64,000 nucleotides of DNA from Candidatus Ferrigenium altingense (GCA_020621985.1 JAHRYS010000005.1:1-64000), one strand, 5' to 3'. Shown: positions 47,842 through 56,214, numbered from the stretch's first letter. Translations and numbers: made by a program. Notes: generated by a model not told the origin, from the letters alone.

Positions 47842-48624
47842 ATGATCTTCGATGTCATCACGCTGTTTCCGCAAATGTTCGATGCGCTGACGCAATACGG
47901 CATCACGCGGCGCGCGGAAGAGCAGGGAAGTTATGTTTTAAAGACGTGGAATCCGCGCGATTTCACCGCCGACAACTACCGCACCATCGATGACCGCCCT
48001 TACGGCGGCGGCCCCGGAATGGTGATGCTGGCAGAACCGCTGGCTGCCGCGATTAACGCAGCCAGGCAGCGGCAGGCGGCCAGCGGCGTGAAAAAAAGCC
48101 GCGTGGTGTATATGTCGCCGCAGGGCAGGTTGCTGACCCACGCGGTGGTCAAGGAGTTGGTGGCGCAGCCGGAAGAAGGTTTGATCCTGCTGGCGGGGCG
48201 TTACGAAGGCATCGATGAGCGCCTGCTGCGCCAGCATGTGGATGATGAGATTTCCATCGGCGATTATGTGTTGTCCGGTGGCGAGTTGGCGGCGATGGTG
48301 TTGATGGATAGTCTGGTGCGGCAACTGCCCGGTGTGTTGGGTGATGCCGAATCGGCCGAGCAGGATTCGTTCGTGCAGGGCTTGCTGGATTGCCCTCACT
48401 ACACCCGCCCGGAACAGTTTAATGGTGAAGCCGTGCCCCCGGTGCTGTTGTCCGGCAATCATGCCGAGATACAGCGCTGGCGGCTTCAGCAGTCGTTGGG
48501 CAGGACGTGGTTGCGCAGGCCGGATCTATTGGCCAAGCGTGATTTGACAAAAGAGGAGTCTCGGCTTCTGGCGGCATTTCAGGATGCCTATCAGAAGGAA
48601 CAAGATCCGATAACCAAGGAGTAG
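47842..48624 (+). CDS. trmD: tRNA (guanine-37-N1)-methyltransferase
   Basis: Methylates G37 next to the anticodon to prevent frameshifting. The 260-residue knotted SPOUT protein has [13 protein letters not shown], the AdoMet knot with [14 protein letters not shown] and [15 protein letters not shown], and [18 protein letters not shown]. Full family length; rplS starts 4 bp after its stop. Confidence 0.98.
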   Translation: MIFDVITLFPQMFDALTQYGITRRAEEQGSYVLKTWNPRDFTADNYRTIDDRPYGGGPGMVMLAEPLAAAINAARQRQAASGVKKSRVVYMSPQGRLLTHAVVKELVAQPEEGLILLAGRYEGIDERLLRQHVDDEISIGDYVLSGGELAAMVLMDSLVRQLPGVLGDAESAEQDSFVQGLLDCPHYTRPEQFNGEAVPPVLLSGNHAEIQRWRLQQSLGRTWLRRPDLLAKRDLTKEESRLLAAFQDAYQKEQDPITKE

Positions 48625-48628
48625 CAAA

Positions 48629-48991
48629 GTGAATTTGATCGAAACATTGGAACAAGAAGAAATCGCCCGTCTGGGCAAAGCCATTCCCTTATTTTCGCCC
48701 GGCGACACCGTCGTGGTCAGCGTGAACGTGGTTGAAGGTGAGCGCAAGCGCGTTCAGGCTTTCGAGGGTGTCGTGATCGCCAAGCGCAATCGCGGCCTGA
48801 ATTCAGCGTTCATCGTGCGCAAGATTTCTGCCGGTGAAGGCGTGGAACGCACCTTCCAGACTTACTCGCCGATCATCGCCAGCATCGAAGTGAAGCGTCG
48901 CGGCTCGGTTCGCCGCGCCAAGCTGTACTACCTGCGCGACCGCTCCGGCAAGTCGGCACGTATCAAGGAAAAGCTCGCAATCCGCGGTTAA
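48629..48991 (+). CDS. rplS: 50S ribosomal protein L19
   Basis: A 120-residue ribosomal protein at the 30S-50S interface, with [36 protein letters not shown] and [16 protein letters not shown]. It begins with GTG preceded by AAGGAGT. Last gene of the operon, followed by a terminator. Confidence 0.98.
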   Translation: MNLIETLEQEEIARLGKAIPLFSPGDTVVVSVNVVEGERKRVQAFEGVVIAKRNRGLNSAFIVRKISAGEGVERTFQTYSPIIASIEVKRRGSVRRAKLYYLRDRSGKSARIKEKLAIRG

Positions 48992-49016
48992 ACGCCGGCT
49001 GGTTTTTCTGCATGAC

Positions 49017-49045
49017 AAAAACGGGAGCGCGAGCTCCCGTTTTTA
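49017..49045 (+). terminator. Intrinsic terminator of the rpsP-rplS operon
   Basis: ACGGGAGC (49021-49028), GCGA loop and GCTCCCGT (49033-49040), with A4 before and T5 after. Confidence 0.95.
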
Positions 49046-49066
49046 TTTGTGCGCTATCATCGCAGT

Positions 49067-49621
49067 ATGGACTACCAGGCAAAATTAAAAGTACCGTTCG
49101 GCGTGCTCGGCATCCGCTGCTCTGAGGATGCGCTGACAGGCATCGATTTTCTGCCGGCCAGCGAAAAGCCGCAGCGCGCCACCGGCGCATTTGCCGAATC
49201 CGTGTGCGCACAGTTGCTGCGTTATCTGGAAAACCCGGATGCGCAATTTTCCGTGCCGCTCGAACTGAACGGCACCCCGCACCAGCAAAAAGTCTGGCAA
49301 GCCATGCTGGCCATTCCGCGCGGACAAACGCGCAGCTACGGCGAGCTGGCCGCCGAGTTGAAATCCTGCGCACAGGCCGTCGGCCAGGCCTGCGGCGCAA
49401 ACCCGATCCCCGTCATCGTTCCCTGCCACCGCGTGGTGGGCAAGGCCGGCCTGGGCGGCTTTGCCCGCCACACGAGCGGTGATCCTCTGGATATTAAACG
49501 CTGGTTGCTGGCGCATGAGGGAGCAACAAAACCGGAGTCCGTCATTCCCGCGAAGGCGGGAATCCAGTCCGATAAAAGCGCTGGATTCCGGGTCAAGCCC
49601 GGAATGACAAAACCAAAGTGA
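49067..49621 (+). CDS. ogt: Methylated-DNA-protein cysteine methyltransferase
   Basis: Removes methyl from O6-methylguanine onto its own Cys120, in IPVIVPCHRVVGKAGLGGFA; the preceding PRGQTRSYGELA is the DNA-binding helix region. The 184-residue form is about 25 residues longer than needed: after WLLAHEGATK the tail (from about residue 158) is encoded entirely by a dispersed palindromic repeat. ATG at 49067 gives the normal start. Its stop overlaps the xerD GTG. Confidence 0.93.
   Translation: MDYQAKLKVPFGVLGIRCSEDALTGIDFLPASEKPQRATGAFAESVCAQLLRYLENPDAQFSVPLELNGTPHQQKVWQAMLAIPRGQTRSYGELAAELKSCAQAVGQACGANPIPVIVPCHRVVGKAGLGGFARHTSGDPLDIKRWLLAHEGATKPESVIPAKAGIQSDKSAGFRVKPGMTKPK
49541..49608. 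repeat. GTCATTCCCGCGAAGGCGGG-type repeat forming the ogt 3' end
   Basis: GTCATTCC at the left pairs with GGAATGAC at the right (49601-49608), and GGAATCCAG pairs with CTGGATTCC inside. This element is widespread in proteobacterial genomes. It supplies the last residues of Ogt (SVIPAKAGIQ onward) and reaches to 10 bp before the xerD start. Confidence 0.9.
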
Positions 49622-50514
49622 ACAACGCTGAGTTACTCGACGAATTCTGCGACAACCTGTGGCTGGAAGACGGCCTGTCGCGCAACACGCTGGACAGCTA
49701 CCGGCGCGACCTGACCAAGTTCGCGCTCTGGCTGGAACAGCAGCGCGGCGCATCCATTCTGCAAGCCACGCACGGCGACATGCAGGGTTATCTCGCCCAT
49801 CTGGTCACGGTACAAAAAGCCAAGCCCAGCAGCACCGGGCGCAACATCTCCAGCCTCAAGCGGCTGTTCCGCTATCTGCTCCGGCAAGGCAAGATCGCCA
49901 CCGATCCCACCTTGCAAATCGACACGCCCAAGCTGCCGCGCAACCTGCCCAAGAGCCTCACCGAGCAGGATGTCGAACAACTGCTCGATGCGCCGGACAC
50001 CCAGACCCCGCTGGGCCTGCGCGACCGCACCATGTTCGAAGTGCTGTACGCCACCGGCCTGCGTGTGTCGGAGCTGGTGACGCTGCGCATCACGCAGGTG
50101 AGCATGGACATGGGCGTGGTGCGCGTGATGGGCAAGGGCAGCAAGGAGCGCCTGGTGCCGCTCGGCGAAGAAGCGCTGGACTGGCTGCGCCGCTATCTCG
50201 CCGACGGGCGCGGCGTGCTGCTCGGCAAACAGATGACCGATGCGCTGTTCGTCACCGCCAGAGGCGAAGGCATGACGCGCCAGATGTTCTGGTATCTGAT
50301 CAAGAAGCACGCCAAGCACGGCGGGCTGAACAAGCCGCTGTCGCCGCACACCCTGCGCCACGCCTTCGCCACACATCTGCTGAACCACGGCGCGGACTTG
50401 CGCGTCGTGCAGATGTTATTGGGCCATGCGGATATTTCCACGACGCAGATTTACACCCATGTCGCGCGGGAGCGGTTGAAGCAGTTGCATGCGATGCATC
50501 ATCCGAGGGGGTGA
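49618..50514 (+). CDS. xerD: Tyrosine recombinase XerD
   Basis: A 298-residue site-specific recombinase that with XerC resolves chromosome dimers at dif. SAM-like N-terminal domain (LSRNTLDSYRRDLTKFALWL), then the catalytic domain with Arg in YATGLRVSELV, HTLRHAFATHLL (His-x-x-Arg), LGHADISTTQIYTHV (His and nucleophile Tyr). The GTG start overlaps the ogt stop (GTGA). The chromosomal xerD also serves as a possible entry route for dif-using elements, but none is seen here. Confidence 0.95.
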   Translation: MNNAELLDEFCDNLWLEDGLSRNTLDSYRRDLTKFALWLEQQRGASILQATHGDMQGYLAHLVTVQKAKPSSTGRNISSLKRLFRYLLRQGKIATDPTLQIDTPKLPRNLPKSLTEQDVEQLLDAPDTQTPLGLRDRTMFEVLYATGLRVSELVTLRITQVSMDMGVVRVMGKGSKERLVPLGEEALDWLRRYLADGRGVLLGKQMTDALFVTARGEGMTRQMFWYLIKKHAKHGGLNKPLSPHTLRHAFATHLLNHGADLRVVQMLLGHADISTTQIYTHVARERLKQLHAMHHPRG

Positions 50515-50794
50515 ATATCATCACCCATCGTCGGATTGTGGCGGCACAGAAGGCGCATCCGCAGTGCGCCAGTGCGCTGGGTCAAGGGTATCGCCTTTGC
50601 AAAAAAGCCGAGTGGCACAATTTTGCAGGATTGCAACACTCTTTCCCAGCGCCGATAAAGTGGGTGACATATTTGTGTTCGATATCGGAGGAAACAAGCT
50701 TCGCCTGATTGCTGCGATTCATTTCAATACGGGGCGAGTGTTTATCCGGGCGGTATTGGCGCACAAGGAATATGACCAAGGAGGCTGGAAATGA
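50511..50794 (+). pseudogene. higB: Frameshifted HigB-type toxin gene
   Basis: GTG at 50511 overlaps the xerD stop and begins NIITHRRIVAAQKAHPQ, the start of a HigB/RelE-like mRNA interferase, through KKAEWHNFAGLQ. Near 50635-50650 the matching sequence jumps to another frame: FPSADKVGDIFVFDIGGNKLRLIAAIHF and VFIRAVLAHKEYD, the rest of the domain. The jump equals loss of one base. As read, the toxin is not made intact. A sequencing error or programmed shift cannot be excluded, though no slippery run is evident. Confidence 0.8.
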
Positions 50795-51228
50795 ACGCAA
50801 GACTTAAGGCAGCAATACAACACTGGAGTTATGTCGCGCCAGTGCTGCAACCAGCGCGCAATGCGAAAGAATATGCCGCCCTGGTCGAAGCGCTCGATGC
50901 GGCGCTCGATGCGGGAGGCGCTGATGAAACTCACCCGCTCGCCCGGCTGGCGGAGTATCTGGGCGAGTTGATTGCTGAATACGAAGCCAAAGACAAGATG
51001 CCGCCAGCGGCGACAGGTGCCGAGGTTTTACGTTACCTGATGCAGCGCGATAACTTGCGCCAGATAGACCTGCCTGAGCTGGGCAGCCAAGGTGTCGTGT
51101 CAGGATTGCTGTCCGGGCGGCGCGATTTCAATGCTCGTCAGGCCCTCGTCAGGCCAAGGCGTTGGCAGCGCGATTCGGAGTTTAGCCGGCAATGTTTTTG
51201 TAACCAAAGACAACACCGCCGGGGGTAG
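50791..51228 (+). pseudogene. higA: Damaged HigA-type antitoxin gene
   Basis: A 145-residue frame, overlapping the toxin end by 4 bp. It keeps the HigA layout: N-terminal dimer region (YAALVEALDAALD), then an XRE helix-turn-helix with LRQIDLPELGSQGVVSGLLSGRRDFNARQA. There an 11 bp tandem duplication (CTCGTCAGGCC at 51134-51144 and 51145-51155) shifts the frame. Without it the sequence would read NARQAKALAARFGV, then a TAG where Ser is expected, then PAMFL and stop. Thus two lesions near the end; the DNA-binding part is still coded. Confidence 0.8.
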
Positions 51229-51342
51229 TGGAAATCAATTCGAGCCTGACCCCTTTGGCCTTCTGATGGATGAGTTGCTGACGCGGGCTTGGGCGTAGGC
51301 GAGATCAATTCAAGCTTGGCCCATTTGGTTCGCTTTTTTGCT

Positions 51343-51372
51343 AAAAGCCCCGCCCGTTTAACTGGGCGGGAG
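51343..51372 (-). terminator. Intrinsic terminator of the 43-residue gene
   Basis: On the minus strand CCCGCCC, an 8-base loop and GGGCGGG (51349-51370) followed by CTTTT, a few bases after the small gene's stop. The stretch 51229-51342 on its other side holds nothing I recognise. Confidence 0.75.
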
Positions 51373-51377
51373 CTACG

Positions 51378-51509
51378 CTAAACTTTTACAAGAAAGAAAA
51401 AGCACTCCGCGGTACGTGGGAAAACAGTCTTCCCTGTACGATAGTGACGGAACGATTTAGCGAAAACCCACTTTTTTCCCGGTGGTGCCGGAAAGGGTGG
51501 AGTTGCCAT
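51378..51509 (-). CDS. 43-residue protein of unknown function
   Basis: MATPPFPAPPGKKWVFAKSF, then RHYRTGKTVFPRTAECFFFL and VKV. AGGAGAT stands 5 bp before the ATG, a strong ribosome-binding site, and a terminator follows, so it looks like a complete gene unit. The protein is basic with a proline-rich start and aromatic end. Small proteins with a KKWVF...H.RTGK pattern seem familiar from proteobacterial genomes, possibly zinc-free relatives of ribosome-associated peptides, but I cannot name a family. Confidence 0.68.
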   Translation of the reverse strand: MATPPFPAPPGKKWVFAKSFRHYRTGKTVFPRTAECFFFLVKV

Positions 51510-51520
51510 GATTATCTCCT

Positions 51521-51669
51521 GTAGACCCTTTGACACTCGCTAGGATTCGTTGCATCATTCGCGCCGTTGCACAGCTCGATGCATTAATCTAGGTCGAGCC
51601 TCCCGGTGAGTGGTCTACTAGAACCCGTGGGAGATCGTAATCCGGCGCGGCTGGTACCCGTGCCGGATT
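51521..51669 (-). ncRNA. Structured RNA element, probable leader of the small gene
   Basis: Nested helices: GTAGACC (51521-51527) with GGTCTAC (51612-51618); CTCG-CTAG-ATT (51536-51547) with AAT-CTAG-CGAG (51586-51598), broken by single bulges; TGCATC (51551-51556) with GATGCA (51578-51583). A further hairpin AATCCGGC/GCCGGATT (51639-51669) follows. On the minus strand the outer helix ends two bases from the small gene's ribosome-binding site, like a regulatory leader. On the + strand the last hairpin is followed by ATTTTT, so a + strand small RNA is the alternative. Confidence 0.5.
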
Positions 51670-51674
51670 ATTTT

Positions 51675-52400
51675 TCATTCCGAGCTTTGTAAGGCTTTTT
51701 CAACTTTCTTCAACATTGCCTGCACGATTAACATGTCCTCTGGTTCGTGCACTTCAATAGTTGAATTGATACCTGGCCCAGTTACCCTTACAACATAAAC
51801 TTTCTGATGAGCAGATACGGCGTCATCTTTCTCTTGGGGTTGAGAGGGTTGCGATGTCCGAGCATTGGTTTCCTGTGAGTTATCTGATTGCGCGTTGACT
51901 CGTTCTTCTTCACCTGAAGATTCACCGAGCGCGATATCAATTAACCGATTGTTTTCCCCCAATAGGCCAGACTGTTTGGCTCCATCAATAAAGTAAGAAG
52001 CTATGCGTGATGCCCAATCATCCGGCACTTCAAACTCTCTAATTAATAACTTTTCGAAATGTGTAATTGGTATTTCTTTGCCAACGAAGCGATCGTAAAT
52101 GCTTCGAAAGAGGATGGGAGAAAGCAGCACTCGTCGCAGTTTTTCACTGCTTTCTTCGGGTGTGTAAGCGAGCTTATAGTCCTTATATAGGGCTGCTGTG
52201 GATAACCTCTGGCTTTTACTTACCACTAGACCAAATTTAATGGTGGCGGATACCAACGCGCTGAATGCACCACTTACTTTTCTATTTAGGCGCTCTGCGG
52301 CCATCTCTGATGAGCACTCTCCACCCAAATCATCAACAGCCTTGGCTAGTTCTAAGGCTGACTTGAGTGAGGCTCGTGGGTAATCAATAATTTTTGGCAT
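51675..52400 (-). CDS. Unknown accessory protein, DUF5343-like
   Basis: A 241-residue soluble protein. Residues 1-150 are helical with a repeated winged-helix look (SLKSALELAKAVDDLGGECSSEMAAERLN; GAFSALVSATIKFGLV), resembling DUF5343 proteins of phage and defence islands. A Ser/Gln/Asn-rich linker (about 165-195) leads to a 40-residue C-terminal beta-alpha unit (KVYVVRVTGPGINSTIEVHEPEDMLIV). The function is unknown. GC is markedly lower than in neighbours, and GGAGAG precedes the ATG. It lies between the two higBA modules. Confidence 0.65.
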   Translation of the reverse strand: MPKIIDYPRASLKSALELAKAVDDLGGECSSEMAAERLNRKVSGAFSALVSATIKFGLVVSKSQRLSTAALYKDYKLAYTPEESSEKLRRVLLSPILFRSIYDRFVGKEIPITHFEKLLIREFEVPDDWASRIASYFIDGAKQSGLLGENNRLIDIALGESSGEEERVNAQSDNSQETNARTSQPSQPQEKDDAVSAHQKVYVVRVTGPGINSTIEVHEPEDMLIVQAMLKKVEKALQSSE

Positions 52401-52588
52401 AACTCTCTCCGGTTGTATGATGGAGAGGATAATAAGCCAAATAGGTTTTTAATGTCAAGCTTTAGAGCTATCTTTTGCTCTTATTGGAAAGAGTTTATCG
52501 GGAGCATTTGTAGTTACACTTATTAATCAATAAATTGCGCGATGATGCTAAACTCTTTATTGTGCATATTTGTGTTGTTTGGTGGTTG

Positions 52589-52705
52589 CTATAACAACTT
52601 CCTCAGTTGATACAGCCACTCCAGCGCATCCTTCTGGCTCAATTCATCCGGCTGCAATTCGCGCAACGACTTCAACGCTGGGTGCTCTTCTGGTTCAGGG
52701 TTCTG
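52589..52705 (-). pseudogene. Displaced, diverged 3' end of mutS
   Basis: On the minus strand this codes [20 protein letters not shown], then SQKDALEWLYQLRKLL and a TAG stop. It matches the last 36 residues of the MutS encoded 0.9 kb away ([20 protein letters not shown], then [16 protein letters not shown]) at most positions but is clearly diverged. The rest of mutS is absent. The intact higBA module lies between fragment and gene. The remaining 52401-52588 is AT-rich with no gene seen; it may carry the promoter of the unknown gene to its left. Confidence 0.9.
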
Positions 52706-52719
52706 GTAGGGCAGAGCAA

Positions 52720-53148
52720 TCACAGAAATACTGCCGGTGATACATTGAAACGCTTTGCCAGCGCCTTCACCTGGCGCGTATTGAGTTCGCGCTTGCCGTT
52801 CAGTATCGCGGATACGATGCTTTGCCCGCCTAGTTCTTCGGCCAGGTCAGTTTGTTTGAGGTTGTGCTCTTCCATCAGGTAGGCAAGCACCGCAGCGGGT
52901 TCTGCTTCTGGAAGAGTTTGATGTTTCGCTTCATAGGTTTCGACCTCTTTGGTCACGAGATCGAGCAGCGGCATCAGGCGATGCGATTCGTTTGCACCAA
53001 TGCGGTCGAGCAATTCGCCCATGACCAGCACGCGGCGTTTGTAATCTTTTTCGCTGGCGATCTGGCCGAGTGGCACGAGCTTGTTCAGTCCCTGCCAGGC
53101 AGATTGTACCGATGCAAGATCGAGATGACGTTCAGCGACTACGTTCAT
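52720..53148 (-). CDS. higA: HigA-type antitoxin
   Basis: A 142-residue antitoxin: an N-terminal toxin-binding region (RRVLVMGELLDRIGANESHRLMPLLD), then an XRE helix-turn-helix (LKQTDLAEELGGQSIVSAILNGKRELNTRQVKALAKRFNVSPAVFL). It should neutralise the toxin and repress the shared promoter at the 53461-53479 operator. The ATG overlaps the toxin stop (ATGA). It resembles the damaged copy at 50791 in layout but is diverged from it. Confidence 0.93.
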   Translation of the reverse strand: MNVVAERHLDLASVQSAWQGLNKLVPLGQIASEKDYKRRVLVMGELLDRIGANESHRLMPLLDLVTKEVETYEAKHQTLPEAEPAAVLAYLMEEHNLKQTDLAEELGGQSIVSAILNGKRELNTRQVKALAKRFNVSPAVFL

Positions 53149-53450
53149 TTTCGTTTGCTCCTTTTGCGGTCCTTGTTCCACTGGTCGTATTCGGCATGGG
53201 TAAAAAATTCCTTGATATAAACCCGCTGATATCGGTAGTGGATGATCGTTATCAGCCGATAGTTATTGCCTTTGATATTGAAAACCGTATACGGGTCGGC
53301 AAAGTCCGCAGACGGCAGTGCGGCGCGTATGGCATGGATGTCCGAAAAATCCGTCTTCTCGAAAATTTTTCGCCAACTCGCGAGAGCATCAGCGGCATCG
53401 GCATGGCGGGCGGCATGGCCATCCAGCGTTTTCTTCTTGATGACATTCAT
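53145..53450 (-). CDS. higB: HigB-type mRNA interferase toxin
   Basis: A 101-residue RelE-superfamily toxin that would cut mRNA on the ribosome. Family blocks are LASWRKIFEKTDFSDIHAIRAALPSADF, VFNIKGNNYRLITIIHY and VYIKEFFTHAEYDQWN; the His-Ala-Glu-Tyr-Asp end is typical. Unlike the copy after xerD it is intact. There is no ribosome-binding site before the ATG, and the predicted transcription start is almost at the ATG, so translation may be leaderless. Confidence 0.93.
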   Translation of the reverse strand: MNVIKKKTLDGHAARHADAADALASWRKIFEKTDFSDIHAIRAALPSADFADPYTVFNIKGNNYRLITIIHYRYQRVYIKEFFTHAEYDQWNKDRKRSKRK

Positions 53451-53459
53451 TTGGAAGTA

Positions 53460-53488
53460 AATATAGCAACTTGCTATATATGTGTCAA
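53460..53488 (-). promoter_or_regulatory. higBA promoter with HigA operator
   Basis: Minus strand TTGACA (53488-53483), 17 bp spacer, TATATT (53465-53460). A perfect palindrome ATATAGCAA-C-TTGCTATAT (53461-53479) lies across the spacer and -10 element, where bound HigA would block RNA polymerase. Transcription should begin near 53453. Confidence 0.85.
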
Positions 53489-53496
53489 GCGAGGGT

Positions 53497-56160
53497 TTAA
53501 AGCAGCTTTTTCAGTGTGTACAGTTTTTCCAGCGCTTCCTTCGGGCTCAATTCATCCGGCTGCAATTCGCGCAATGACTGCAATACCGGATGCTCTTCCG
53601 GCTCCGGCATTTCCGGTTTCCGGTCGAACAGGTCGCCCTGTGGGTTCTGCGCGGCGCTGTTCTGCTCCAGCTTGCGCAGTTGTTTCTTTGCGGCGCGGAT
53701 GACGCTGTTCGGCACGCCGGCAAGTGCGGCGACTTGCAGGCCGTAGCTCTGGCTGGCTGCGCCTTCGTTCACCGAGTGCAGGAACACGATGCTGTGCTGG
53801 TGTTCGATGGCGGCGAGGTGGACGTTGGCGAGCTGCGCGAATTCTTCGGCGAGCCGCGTGAGTTCGAAATAGTGCGTGGCGAACAGCGTGTAGCTGCGGT
53901 TCTTTTCCAGCAGGTGGCGCGCGATGGCGTAGGCGAGCGCTAGGCCGTCGAAGGTGGAGGTGCCGCGCCCGATCTCGTCCACCAGTACCAGACTTTTTTC
54001 CGTCGCATTGTGCAGGATGTTGGCGGCCTCGGTCATCTCGACCATGAAGGTGGATCGTCCGCTGGCGAGGTCGTCCGATGCGCCGATGCGCGTGAAGATT
54101 TGGTTGATCTCGCCGAGCACGGCCTGCTGTGCGGGCACGAAAGATCCGACATGCGCGAGCAGCGCGATGATCGCGACCTGGCGCATGTAGGTGGACTTGC
54201 CGCCCATGTTCGGGCCGGTGATCAGCAGCATGCGGCGCGTGTCGTTGAGCGTGGTGTCGTTCGGCGTGAACCGGCCTTGCCCCTTTTCATTGGCTTGCGC
54301 TTCCACCACCGGATGGCGGCCTTGCGCGATGCTGATCTGCGCATCATCGCTGAATTGCGGTGCGCTGAAATTCAGCGTCGCGGCGCGTTCGGCGAAGGTC
54401 GCGAGCACGTCCAGTTCGGCGATTGCGGCGGCGATGCGTTGCAGTTGCGGGATGAACGGTGCGAGCTGGTCGAGCAGTTGTTCGTAGAGGAATTTTTCGC
54501 GCGCCAGCGCGCGCTCGTTCGCGGAAAGCGCCTTGTCCTCGAAGGTCTTCAGTTCCGGCGTGATGTAGCGCTCGGCGTTCTTCAGCGTCTGGCGGCGGCG
54601 GTAATCGTCCGGCACGTTGGCGCTCTGCGCGTGCGTCACCTCGATGTAGAAACCGTGCACGCGGTTGTATTCCACCTTCAGCGTGGCGATGCCGCTGCGC
54701 GCGCGTTCGCGCGCTTCCAGCGCGAGCAGGAAATCGCCGCAGTTGGTCTGGATGCCGCGCAGTTCGTCCAGCTCGGCATCGAAGCCGTCGGCGATCACGC
54801 CGCCCTCGCGCAGGATGCTGGAGGGTTCGGGTTTCAGCGAGTTTTGCAGGATGGAAACGAGTTGCGTGTCGGCTTGCAATGCATCGGCGAGCGAGTTCAG
54901 CAAGGGCGCGTAGGGTGGGCACGCTTCTGTGCCCACGCAGTTTGCATCGGGTATTTCCGCGTGGGCAGCAAAGCTGCCCACGCTACGGAGTTCGGCGTGA
55001 AGTTGCGGCAGGGTCAGCAGGGTATCGCGCAGGCCGGAGAGGTCGCGCGGGCGCGCGCTGCGCAACGCGATGCGCGCGGTGATGCGCTCCACGTCGACGC
55101 AGGGTTTGAGGTGGTCGTGGACGGCACGGTGCAGTCCGCTCAGTTGTTCCACCGCACCCAGCCTTGCGTGCAGCACCGTGCGGTCGCGCAGCGGATGGTG
55201 CAGCCAGTTTGCGAGCAGGCGGCTGCCCATGTTGGTCGCGCAGGTGTCGAGCAGCGACAGCAGGGTGGGGGCGGGTTCGCCGCGCAGGGTCTGGGTGATC
55301 TCCAGGTTGCGCCGCGTGGCGGCATCCATGCGCACGTAGCGGTCGGCGCTGTAGACCTGCACGCTGCGGATGTGGCTGATGGCCTGGCCCTGCGTGAGCT
55401 TCGCGTAGCCGAGCAATGCACCCGCCGCTTCCAGCCCGACGCTGAAATCATCGCAACCGAAACCGGCCAGATCGAGCGTGGCGAACTGCTGGCACAGCGC
55501 GCGGCGCGCCGTGTCCAGCTCGAAATGCCAATCGGGCAGCATCTTGAGAGCCGCGTGGTTATTGGCTTGCGGGCGAGTGTTTTCGGCGTGCAGGATTTCC
55601 GAAGGCTGCAGGCGTTCCAGTTCGGCGGGCAGGTTTTCGGCGGAAGTCTCGCAGACGAAAAATTGTCCCGAGGCGAGATTCAGCCAGGCCAGGCCAACCC
55701 CTCCCGGCCTCCCTAACCCCTCCCGCCCTCCCCTTGTCAGGGGAGGAGTGGAGATAGCCAGCAGCAGGCAGTCGCGCTTCTCTTCCAGCATGGCGGAATC
55801 GGTGACCGTGCCGGGGGTGACGATGCGCACCACCTTGCGTTCGACCGGGCCTTTGCTGGTGGCGGGGTCGCCGATCTGTTCGCAGATCGCCACCGATTCG
55901 CCGAGCCGCACCAGGCGCGCCAGATATTGCTCGGCGGCATGGTACGGCACGCCGGCCATCTTGATCGGCGACCCGTTGGACGCGCCGCGTTGCGTCAGCG
56001 TGATGTCGAGCAGCTTCGCGGCGCGCGCGGCATCCTCATGGAACAGCTCGTAGAAATCCCCCATGCGGTAGAACAGCAGCATGTCGGGATGCTCTGCCTT
56101 GATGCGCAGGTACTGCTGCATCATCGGGGTGTGACTGGGTTCTTTGATTTCTTTATTCAC
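53497..56160 (-). CDS. mutS: DNA mismatch repair protein MutS
   Basis: An 887-residue mismatch sensor ATPase. The mismatch-binding domain has the Phe-x-Glu motif in [10 protein letters not shown], and the ATPase has [13 protein letters not shown] (Walker A), then [14 protein letters not shown] (Walker B and signature) and ATHYFEL. The C-terminal dimer tail ends LKKLL. Two repeat-derived inserts lengthen it: about 18 residues near 140 ([18 protein letters not shown]) and about 25 residues near 408 ([19 protein letters not shown]). Both keep the frame. Neither lies in a catalytic motif. The 3' end may have been replaced when higBA arrived. Confidence 0.96.
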   Translation of the reverse strand: MNKEIKEPSHTPMMQQYLRIKAEHPDMLLFYRMGDFYELFHEDAARAAKLLDITLTQRGASNGSPIKMAGVPYHAAEQYLARLVRLGESVAICEQIGDPATSKGPVERKVVRIVTPGTVTDSAMLEEKRDCLLLAISTPPLTRGGREGLGRPGGVGLAWLNLASGQFFVCETSAENLPAELERLQPSEILHAENTRPQANNHAALKMLPDWHFELDTARRALCQQFATLDLAGFGCDDFSVGLEAAGALLGYAKLTQGQAISHIRSVQVYSADRYVRMDAATRRNLEITQTLRGEPAPTLLSLLDTCATNMGSRLLANWLHHPLRDRTVLHARLGAVEQLSGLHRAVHDHLKPCVDVERITARIALRSARPRDLSGLRDTLLTLPQLHAELRSVGSFAAHAEIPDANCVGTEACPPYAPLLNSLADALQADTQLVSILQNSLKPEPSSILREGGVIADGFDAELDELRGIQTNCGDFLLALEARERARSGIATLKVEYNRVHGFYIEVTHAQSANVPDDYRRRQTLKNAERYITPELKTFEDKALSANERALAREKFLYEQLLDQLAPFIPQLQRIAAAIAELDVLATFAERAATLNFSAPQFSDDAQISIAQGRHPVVEAQANEKGQGRFTPNDTTLNDTRRMLLITGPNMGGKSTYMRQVAIIALLAHVGSFVPAQQAVLGEINQIFTRIGASDDLASGRSTFMVEMTEAANILHNATEKSLVLVDEIGRGTSTFDGLALAYAIARHLLEKNRSYTLFATHYFELTRLAEEFAQLANVHLAAIEHQHSIVFLHSVNEGAASQSYGLQVAALAGVPNSVIRAAKKQLRKLEQNSAAQNPQGDLFDRKPEMPEPEEHPVLQSLRELQPDELSPKEALEKLYTLKKLL
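54909..54987. repeat. GTAGGGTGGGCAC-type repeat inside mutS
   Basis: CGTAGGGTGGGCACGC with GTGCCCACG at left, and CGTGGGCAGC with GCTGCCCACGCTACG at right: the same palindromic family as at 62254. It codes about 25 residues between the core helical domains of MutS. Confidence 0.88.
55696..55748. repeat. CCCTCCCCTTGTCAGGGGAGG-type repeat inside mutS
   Basis: Two tandem AACCCCTCCCGGCCTCCC-like units followed by CCCTCCCCTTGTCAGGGGAGGAG, a palindromic element known between genes of many proteobacteria. Within mutS it codes a Pro/Gly/Arg stretch ahead of [11 protein letters not shown]. Confidence 0.85.
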
Positions 56161-56214
56161 GTGGTCTGATCATCTGGCGGCTGCCTGATAGGTTTGCCGG
56201 TTTTGGTCCTTCCG

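Noticed and set aside
51521..51669. Structured element as a tRNA, 6S RNA or 4.5S RNA
   Set aside because: No cloverleaf, no CCA end, no 6S-type central bubble and no GGAAGGAAGCAGCC-like SRP loop.
51342..53490. Complete integrative element between xerD and mutS
   Set aside because: No integrase, transposase, flanking direct repeat or attachment site is visible; only a plastic zone can be claimed.
53497..56160. mutS as a broken gene because of its two inserts
   Set aside because: Frame and all catalytic motifs are intact and inserts are in loop regions.
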